Assembly: GCF_028649435.1 (NCBI RefSeq)
Contig: NZ_JAQSIN010000002.1
Reading direction: 5' to 3' (one strand)
DNA length: 64,000 bases
From: Curvibacter microcysteis
Lineage (GTDB): Bacteria; Pseudomonadota; Gammaproteobacteria; Burkholderiales; Burkholderiaceae_C
Part shown: positions 58,118-64,000 of the stretch, one piece after another
How the letters are laid out: each line of letters opens with the position of its first letter
Numbering within the stretch: position 1 is the stretch's first letter
The notes under the pieces: generated by a model
What the model was told of the DNA's origin: nothing
Database searches by the model: none
What the model saw: only the letters and a program-made list of their open reading frames with translations
Position numbers and translations under genes: made by a program

Positions 58118-60259
58118 TCAGTACACCGGTCGATGGGACTCAATGGCCTGGCGCGTGGCCGCGTCGATGGCGAAGCCGGGACCAAAGCGCTGGGCCAGCT
58201 GCTCGGCGCGCGCCAAAAAGACCGGAATGCCTGTGCCGTAGATGAACTGCATCGCGCCCCCGGTCCAGCCTGGGAATCCGATGCCGAAGATGGAGCCGAT
58301 GTTGGCGTCGTGCACGCTGCTCAGCACGCCCTCGGCCAGGCAGCGTGCGGTCTCGATGGCCTGGCGGTAGAGCAGGCGGTCTTTGACCTCCTGCAGATCC
58401 CAGGGCTGGTCAGGCTTTTCGAACAAGGGGCGCAGTTCCGGCCAGAGCCGCTTTTTCTGCCCGGCCGGGTAGTCGTAGAACCCGCCCCCACCCGCGCGGC
58501 CTGGGCGCTGCAAGGCCTTGACCATGCGCTCGACCAGCAACTCGCCGGGGCTGGCGGTGTAGGTCTGGCCCAGGGCGGCCAGGTCGGCGCGGGTCTGGTC
58601 CAGCACATGCACACTCAGGCTCAGCGCGGTTTCGTCGAGCACGGCCAGCGGGCCCACCGGCATGCCGGTTTGCATGGCCGCGTTTTCGATCACGGGGGCG
58701 GGGATGCCTTCCCCGAGCATGGCGGCACCCTCCATGACAAAGGTGCCAAAGGTGCGGCTGGTGTAAAAACCGCGCGCGTCGTTGACCACGATGGGCACCT
58801 TGCCAAGGGCCTGTACGTAGTCGAAGGCACGGGCCACCGTGGCGTCGTCGGTTTGCTGGCCCCGGATGATCTCAACCAGCTTCATCTTGTCCACCGGGCT
58901 GAAGAAGTGGATGCCGACAAAGTGCTCGGGCCGCATGCTGGCCTGGGCCAGTCCGCTGATGGGCAGGGTCGAGGTGTTGCTGGCGAAGAAGCCCCCGCTG
59001 GCAAGGTGGGGCTCGGCTTCCCGGGTGACCTGGGCCTTGAGTTCGCGGTTCTCGAAAACGGCCTCGATGATCAAGTCGCAGCCTTGCAGGTCGGCGCTTT
59101 GGTCGGTGGCTTCGATGCGGTCGAGCAGGGCTTGCTGCGCGGCCACGCTGAGTTTGGCTTTGTCGACCCGCGCTTGGGTCAGGGCTTGGCTGTAGGCCTT
59201 GCCCGCTTGCGCGCGCTCCAGGCTCACATCTTTGAGCACGGTCTGGATGCCCCGGCTGGCCTGGGCGTAGGCGATGCCCGCGCCCATCATGCCGGCACCC
59301 AGAATGCCCACTTTCTGGGGCTGGTAGCGCGGGCTGGTGCCGGGGCGCGACTGACCGCTCTTGATCGCGTTCATGTTGTGGAAGAACGTGTTGATCATGT
59401 TCTTGGCCACGGGGCTGACGATGAGCTGCGCCAGGTAGCGGCTTTCAATGCGCAAGGCGGTGTCGAAGTCCACCTGCGCGCCTTCCACCATGGCGGCCAG
59501 GGCCGCTTCGGGGGCGGGGTAGAGCCCGCGCGTGCTCTTTTTGAGCATGGCGGGGGCCACGGTCAGGGCGCTGGCGATCTTGGGGTTGCTGGGGGTGCCG
59601 CCCGGAATTTTGTAGTTCTTGTCGTCCCAGGGCTGACGCGACTCCGGGTGCCCGGCAATCCAGTCCAGCGCGGCCGCGCGCAGTTGCTCGGGGCTGTTGA
59701 CCAAGGCGTGCACCAGTTGCAGGTCCAGTGCCTCGCGGGGGGTGAACAGGCGGGCCTCCAGCACATAGGGCTGGGCGCCCATCAGGCCCAGCAAACGGGT
59801 CATTTTGGTGATGCCGCTGGCGCCGGGGATCAGACCCAGGGTCACCTCGGGCAGGCCAAATTGGATCTTGGGGTTGTCCACGGCGATGCGGTGGTGGCCG
59901 ATCAGGGCCACTTCCCAACCGCCACCGAGCGCTGTGCCGTTGAGGCAGCTGACCACGGGAATGCCCAGGGTTTCGAGGGTGCGGAAGTTCTTCTTGGTTT
60001 GCTCGATCTCGGCAAAGACGCGGGGGGCGTCTTCGGCTTGCAGGCGCATGGTGGCCTTGAGGTCGGCGCCAGCGAAGAAAGTGGTCTTGGCCGAGGCCAG
60101 GATCAGGCCCTTGAGCTGGGCTCGGTCGGCCAGCACGCGGGCAGTGACCTCGGTGAGGTCTTGCTGCCAGGCTTGGCACATGGTGTTGACGGCCGAACCC
60201 GGTTCGTCAAAGGTGAGGGTGGCGATGCCGTCGGCGAGCTCGTAGCGGATGGTGTTCAA
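58118..60259 (-). CDS. Fused enoyl-CoA hydratase/3-hydroxyacyl-CoA dehydrogenase (FadJ/FadB type)
   Basis: A 713-residue multifunctional beta-oxidation protein: hydratase half (LNGTALGGGWEVALIGHHRIA with the oxyanion loop, GLIPGASGITKMTRLLG), then NAD-binding KVGILGAGMMGAGIAYAQ, catalytic VGIHFFSPVDKMKLVEIIRG, and a C-terminal dehydrogenase helix domain. It hydrates enoyl-CoA and oxidises hydroxyacyl-CoA. Start: TTG at 60259 (GGAG 8 nt before); no ATG fits. It is downstream of the thiolase on the same strand with a 44-bp gap, forming a fadBA-type pair. Confidence 0.95.
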   Translation of the reverse strand: MNTIRYELADGIATLTFDEPGSAVNTMCQAWQQDLTEVTARVLADRAQLKGLILASAKTTFFAGADLKATMRLQAEDAPRVFAEIEQTKKNFRTLETLGIPVVSCLNGTALGGGWEVALIGHHRIAVDNPKIQFGLPEVTLGLIPGASGITKMTRLLGLMGAQPYVLEARLFTPREALDLQLVHALVNSPEQLRAAALDWIAGHPESRQPWDDKNYKIPGGTPSNPKIASALTVAPAMLKKSTRGLYPAPEAALAAMVEGAQVDFDTALRIESRYLAQLIVSPVAKNMINTFFHNMNAIKSGQSRPGTSPRYQPQKVGILGAGMMGAGIAYAQASRGIQTVLKDVSLERAQAGKAYSQALTQARVDKAKLSVAAQQALLDRIEATDQSADLQGCDLIIEAVFENRELKAQVTREAEPHLASGGFFASNTSTLPISGLAQASMRPEHFVGIHFFSPVDKMKLVEIIRGQQTDDATVARAFDYVQALGKVPIVVNDARGFYTSRTFGTFVMEGAAMLGEGIPAPVIENAAMQTGMPVGPLAVLDETALSLSVHVLDQTRADLAALGQTYTASPGELLVERMVKALQRPGRAGGGGFYDYPAGQKKRLWPELRPLFEKPDQPWDLQEVKDRLLYRQAIETARCLAEGVLSSVHDANIGSIFGIGFPGWTGGAMQFIYGTGIPVFLARAEQLAQRFGPGFAIDAATRQAIESHRPVY

Positions 60260-60303
60260 GGCAATGTCTCCGTCGTTCTGTGGGGGAGGGCGGGCGCGGG
60301 GGC

Positions 60304-61509
60304 TCAGAGGCGCTCGACGATGGTGGCAATGCCCATGCCGCCGCCGACGCACAGTGTGGCCAGGCCGTAACGCAATTGCCGGCGTTCCAGCTCATCGATC
60401 AAGGTGCCCAGGATCATGGCACCGGTGGCGCCCAGTGGGTGGCCCATGGCGATGGCGCCACCGTTGACGTTGACCTTCTCATGCGGCACGCCCAACTCTT
60501 TCATGAAGCGCATGGGGACGGCGGCAAAGGCCTCGTTGACCTCGAACAGGTCGATGTCTTGCACGCTCAAGCCCGCGCGGGCCAGTGCCTTGCGGGTGGC
60601 GGGCACCGGGCCTGTCAGCATGATGGTGGGGTCGGCGCCGCTCAGGGCGGTGGCCACGATCCGGGCGCGTGGTGTCAGGCCATGCTGGCGGGCTGCGGCG
60701 TCCGAGCCAATCAACACGGCGGCGGCACCGTCCACAATGCCCGAGGCGTTGCCGGCGTGGTGCACATGGTGGATGCGCTCGACCTGGGGGTAGCGCTGCA
60801 AAGCGACCGCGTCAAAGCCCAGGGCGCCCAGTTGCTCGAACGAGGGTTTGAGCGCGGCCAGTCCCTCCATCGTGGTCTGCGGTTTGATGAATTCATCCTG
60901 CGCCAGAATCGTTTGGCCCAGCGCGTCACGCACCGGCACGACCGAGCGCGTGAAGTGGCCGGCGGCCCGCGCAGCCGTGGCGCGGCGTTGGGACTCCAGC
61001 GCAAAGGCGTCTACATCGTGGCGGTTGTAGCCGTCCAAGGTGGCGATCAGGTCAGCGCCAATGCCTTGCGGCACAAACAAGGTGGCTGAATTGGTTTCAG
61101 GGTCTTGCGCCCAGGCGCCACCGTCCGAACCAATGGGCACGCGGCTCATGCTCTCCACGCCGCCGGCGACCACCAGATCCTCCCAGCCAGAGCGCACTTT
61201 TTGCGCCGCCAGGTTGACGGCTTCCAGGCCTGAGGCGCAAAAGCGGTTCACCTGAACGCCCGCACAGCGGAAGTCCCAGCCCGCTTTGAGCGCGGCCACT
61301 TTGGGCAGCACCGAGCCTTGTTCGCCAATCGGCGAGACGATGCCCATCACCACGTCATCCACCAGCGCGGTGTCAAAGCCGTTGCGCGCCTGCAAGTCCT
61401 GCAGCAAGCCCGCCAGCAGGTTCACGGGCTTGACCTCGTGCAGGCTCCCGTCTTTCTTGCCCTTGCCGCGCGGGGTGCGGATGGCGTCAAACACATAGGC
61501 TTCGGTCAT
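60304..61509 (-). CDS. Acetyl-CoA acetyltransferase (thiolase)
   Basis: A 401-residue thiolase: Cys91 in NRFCASGLEAVNLAA forms the acyl-enzyme, GGAIAMGHPLGATGAMI holds the catalytic His, and TLCVGGGMGIA carries the second Cys. It cleaves 3-ketoacyl-CoA (or condenses acetyl-CoA). ATG at 61509 with GGAG upstream. Head of a two-gene operon with the FadJ-like protein. Confidence 0.97.
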   Translation of the reverse strand: MTEAYVFDAIRTPRGKGKKDGSLHEVKPVNLLAGLLQDLQARNGFDTALVDDVVMGIVSPIGEQGSVLPKVAALKAGWDFRCAGVQVNRFCASGLEAVNLAAQKVRSGWEDLVVAGGVESMSRVPIGSDGGAWAQDPETNSATLFVPQGIGADLIATLDGYNRHDVDAFALESQRRATAARAAGHFTRSVVPVRDALGQTILAQDEFIKPQTTMEGLAALKPSFEQLGALGFDAVALQRYPQVERIHHVHHAGNASGIVDGAAAVLIGSDAAARQHGLTPRARIVATALSGADPTIMLTGPVPATRKALARAGLSVQDIDLFEVNEAFAAVPMRFMKELGVPHEKVNVNGGAIAMGHPLGATGAMILGTLIDELERRQLRYGLATLCVGGGMGIATIVERL

Positions 61510-61665
61510 GGCAAGTCTCCAGCAGGGTGGGGCGGCAGGCGCCCAAATGCGCCTTGGCGCAGGGGTTTGCTGGGCAGTATATATTTTGAAAAGCAAGCGC
61601 TCTGTAAAAATAGAGACACCTGGAAGCCCCCTGGCTCTGGCAGGGAGCCTTGTCGTTTGGGCATG

Positions 61666-61697
61666 AAAAAACCCGCCGACGTGGCACGCGGGCGGGT
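61666..61697 (-). terminator. Intrinsic terminator after the YjfB-like gene
   Basis: Read on the minus strand: ACCCGCC, loop, GGCGGGT, then T6. A clean stem with T tract 40 nt after the YjfB-like stop. Confidence 0.75.
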
Positions 61698-61734
61698 GGT
61701 GGGGAGGCGCGGCGGGTCTCGCTGGCGCGCGGCT

Positions 61735-61938
61735 TCAGGCGTAGGTGTTGAGCTGAGTGCCCAGCGAGCCTGAACTGGCCAGGCCGGGCTGCACGGGGGG
61801 CAGGCTCTGGATCAGCTCGGCCGCCGCATTGGCCTGGGTGTTCAGGGCTTTGCGCAGCACCAGGGCGCTGAGGCCGTCGGGGGTGCTTTGGGCACCTGCA
61901 GTGGCGGATTGCACGGCGGGGGTGTTGCTGATGTTCAT
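61735..61938 (-). CDS. YjfB-family small putative motility protein
   Basis: A 67-residue protein starting MNISNTPAVQSATAG, with LRKALNTQANAAAELIQSLP and a Gly/Asn tail LGTQLNTYA, the pattern of the YjfB (putative motility) family. Function unknown; some members are expressed with flagellar genes. ATG at 61938 with GAGGAG upstream. A terminator follows. No flagellar gene is adjacent. Confidence 0.8.
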   Translation of the reverse strand: MNISNTPAVQSATAGAQSTPDGLSALVLRKALNTQANAAAELIQSLPPVQPGLASSGSLGTQLNTYA

Positions 61939-62112
61939 GAACGCTCCTCAAGGACGCCGATGGCGCACCTGAAATGTAAAGGGTTTGTGACGGATGCGGC
62001 TCAATGCCTGAGTGGGCGCCATGGCCAAGGACAGCGTTTGTCGTGGCGTTGGCAACTTCCCAACTTGTAAGCAGAGCGCTAGCATGGGGCTTTCCCGCTT
62101 CAGTGAGCGAAC

Positions 62113-64000
62113 ATGCCCCCTGCGTTGCTTCCGCGAACGAAGGACGACGATGCCACGCTGGTTGCCTTGGTCAAGGTGGCTGGCTGGACCGTGCTCTTGG
62201 CTGCGTTCGGCATCTTGCTGGCTTTGCTGAGCCAGGATGAGGTGCCCTGGCTTCACGTCTGGCTGCACCTCGGCGCGGTGTTGCTGGGCTTGGTCACGGT
62301 GCTGGGTGTGGCGCGGGGGCGGGTGGTTTTTGCGGCCCGTTGCGTGGTCTGGGGCATGTGGGTGCTGGCGACCCTGGTCACCATCAACAACGGGGGGGTG
62401 CGGGGCCCCAACCTGCTGAATTTTCTGGTCATGGTGGTGTTTGCGGGCTGGGTGCTGGGCATACGCGCCACGGTGGCCTTGACCCTGTGCACTGCGGGCC
62501 TGTTTGGCGCGCTGCTGTGGGCTGACACCCAGGACCTGATTCCACCGGCGGATTTTGACAACCACATCGCCTACGGCATTTACCTGACCGGCATTTTGCT
62601 GCTCACCGCCTACATGACCTTGATGTCTCGGCACAGCTACCTGGGGCAGTTGCAGCAGGTTCAGCGCACGGCGGCGGACTTGGCAGGCCGGGAGCTTGAG
62701 TTGCGCAAGCTTCAACTGGCCGTGGAGCAAAGTCCGGAGTGCCTGGTCATCACCAACCTCGACCAGCGCATCGAGTACGCCAACCCGGCTTTTGAACACA
62801 GCTTGGGATTGGGGCCTGGCCAGGCTCTGGGGGGGCTGTCCGGGGATGTATCCACCCGGGGCCTGAGTCCCGAGCAGCAGGCGGATCTCCAGGCAGCCCG
62901 CCTGCAAGGCCAGACCTGGAGCGGCGAGTTGGTGCGGCACCGGCGCGATGGCCAGCCCGGCGTGGAATGGCTGGTGGTGGCACCGGTGCGGCAGCCCGAC
63001 GGCGCGGTCACCCATTGGGTGGAGATCAAGCACGACATCACGGAGCGGCGCCGTGCCGAGGCCGAAATTCACCGATTGGCCTACTTCGACAGCCTCACCG
63101 GCTTGCCCAACCGAGCCGCCTTGCTGGAGCGCTTGCAAGGACTCAGTGGGCGCGGGATGGTGCCGAGGCCTTTGCTGCAGCTGAACCTGGCGCGTTTTCG
63201 CACTTTCAACGAGGCCCGAGGCCATGCCGTGGGTGACCAATTGCTTTGCGCCGTGGCTCAGCGCTTGAGCGAGCACCTGCCCGAGGGCGCGCATGCGTAC
63301 CGCTTGGGGTCCGACGAATTTGCCATTCTTCTGCCCGCCCGCCCGGGGCAGGATGACACGGTGACCGCTGCGGATGCGCTGGCATTTGCTACGCAAGTGC
63401 ATGATCTTTTGCAAGCGCCTCTGAGTTTGGCGACAGCCGCTGGGGAGGGGCTGAGCCACGACAGTTGCCGCGTCGCCTGCAGCCTTGGGATCACCTTGTT
63501 TCCGCAGCACAAAGGCGATGGTCCGCTGGAAGGGCTGCGCCGCAGTGGGATGGCCTTGCACGATGCGCGGTCCCAGGGGGCTGGGCAAAGCTGCCTGTTC
63601 TCACCCGGCATGGCGGAAGTCGCTGAGCGCCGATTCACCCTGGAGCGGGAGCTGCGTCACGCCGTGGCGGCCGACGAGTTGGTGATTCATCTGCAGTCCC
63701 AGATCAACACCGACGGTCGTCTGTGTGGCGCCGAAGTGCTGGTGCGCTGGTTGCATCCGCAGCGTGGCCTGGTGCCACCTGGTGAGTTCATACCGGTGGC
63801 TGAAGAGTCCGGGCTGATCGTCGCGGTGGGCGATTGGGTGTTGTCGCGGGCCTGCCGCTGGTTGGCGCGGGAAGCGCCGCCTGTGCCAGGGTTTCGGTTG
63901 TCGGTCAACCTCAGCCCCCGGCAGTTCGCCCGCCCAGGCTTCGTCGAGCACCTGAAAGCTTGCTTGACCGAGAGCGGGGCGGACCCCGGGCAATTGACGC
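62113..64000 (+). CDS. Membrane PAS-GGDEF-EAL protein, 3' truncated by window edge
   Basis: The frame is open from ATG 62113 to the last base, 629 codons so far. N-terminal hydrophobic spans (about 22-175), a PAS domain (about 195-310, ESPECLVITNLDQRIEYANP with spacing as in PAS), a GGDEF domain whose signature is degenerate (GSDEF at 399-403), and an EAL domain starting CGAEVLVRW (E541 V542 L543), GEFIPVAEESGLI. The EAL domain continues beyond the window. The degenerate GGDEF suggests a phosphodiesterase or a GTP-sensing regulatory domain. No stop is seen. Confidence 0.9.
   Translation, partial: MPPALLPRTKDDDATLVALVKVAGWTVLLAAFGILLALLSQDEVPWLHVWLHLGAVLLGLVTVLGVARGRVVFAARCVVWGMWVLATLVTINNGGVRGPNLLNFLVMVVFAGWVLGIRATVALTLCTAGLFGALLWADTQDLIPPADFDNHIAYGIYLTGILLLTAYMTLMSRHSYLGQLQQVQRTAADLAGRELELRKLQLAVEQSPECLVITNLDQRIEYANPAFEHSLGLGPGQALGGLSGDVSTRGLSPEQQADLQAARLQGQTWSGELVRHRRDGQPGVEWLVVAPVRQPDGAVTHWVEIKHDITERRRAEAEIHRLAYFDSLTGLPNRAALLERLQGLSGRGMVPRPLLQLNLARFRTFNEARGHAVGDQLLCAVAQRLSEHLPEGAHAYRLGSDEFAILLPARPGQDDTVTAADALAFATQVHDLLQAPLSLATAAGEGLSHDSCRVACSLGITLFPQHKGDGPLEGLRRSGMALHDARSQGAGQSCLFSPGMAEVAERRFTLERELRHAVAADELVIHLQSQINTDGRLCGAEVLVRWLHPQRGLVPPGEFIPVAEESGLIVAVGDWVLSRACRWLAREAPPVPGFRLSVNLSPRQFARPGFVEHLKACLTESGADPGQLT

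Noticed and set aside
61666..61697. Plus-strand terminator
   Set aside because: The T tract is only present on the minus strand; on the plus strand the stem is preceded by A6 and followed by GGTGG.
1..64000. tRNA genes, CRISPR arrays, insertion sequences, prophage or integron elements
   Set aside because: No direct repeat-spacer arrays, transposase or integrase genes, terminal inverted repeats or tRNA T-arm signatures were noticed while reading both strands.

Overview
This 64-kb, GC-rich window looks like the chromosome of a free-living betaproteobacterium of the order Burkholderiales, most likely Comamonadaceae. The evidence is the gene order scpB-rluB-ndk-rlmN-pilW-rodZ-ispG-hisS-(yfgM)-bamB-der-hfq-hflX-hflK-hflC-hisZ-purA, the sucA-sucB-lpdA-zapE block, a Bug-family (tripartite tricarboxylate type) solute-binding protein, and strong G/C third-position codon use. 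That placement is inference from gene content. I saw no tRNA, rRNA, insertion sequence, prophage or CRISPR array.

Layout. Positions 1-3377: the 3' part of a photolyase/cryptochrome gene and, convergent to it, a membrane-bound GGDEF-EAL protein. Positions 3712-12525: a tight seven-gene operon encoding an acyl carrier protein, an acyl-CoA-dehydrogenase-like flavoprotein, an amino acid:[carrier protein] ligase, a DUF1839-like protein, a GH2 glycosidase, a tandem alpha/beta-hydrolase and a CelD/BcsL-type acetyltransferase. This accessory operon is the most interesting part of the window. Positions 12812-20322: 2-oxoglutarate dehydrogenase (E1, E2, E3), zapE and a periplasmic coiled-coil protein. 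Positions 20390-25301: a PP2C phosphatase, a DinG-type helicase, BamD and RluD. Positions 25443-44275: a long housekeeping run covering chromosome segregation, rRNA modification, nucleotide metabolism, type IV pilus and cell-shape factors, isoprenoids, HisRS, outer-membrane assembly, GTPases, Hfq, HflXKC, HisZ and PurA.

Positions 44374-50366: on the minus strand a diguanylate cyclase with a MinD-like ATPase and a SulP transporter; on the plus strand a cystathionine beta-lyase and small membrane or soluble proteins. Positions 50487-54199: a TesA-like esterase divergent from a YbbA-like ABC ATPase, then RlmB, a sirtuin, a small HNH protein and a small oxidoreductase-like protein. Positions 54274-61938: a Bug-type binding protein, a DUF3237 protein, a LuxR-type regulator, a split chromate transporter, a beta-oxidation pair (enoyl-CoA hydratase/3-hydroxyacyl-CoA dehydrogenase and thiolase) and a YjfB-type motility protein. 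From 62113 to the window end: a PAS-GGDEF-EAL protein that continues past the edge.

How the genes work together. Most of the window is core metabolism and envelope or RNA biology. Two themes recur. One is c-di-GMP signalling, with three GGDEF proteins, one fully degenerate in its second glycine. The other is the carrier-protein operon, which has everything needed to activate an amino acid on a small carrier protein, optionally oxidise it, and transfer it to an acceptor that may be a sugar. The end product cannot be read from sequence.
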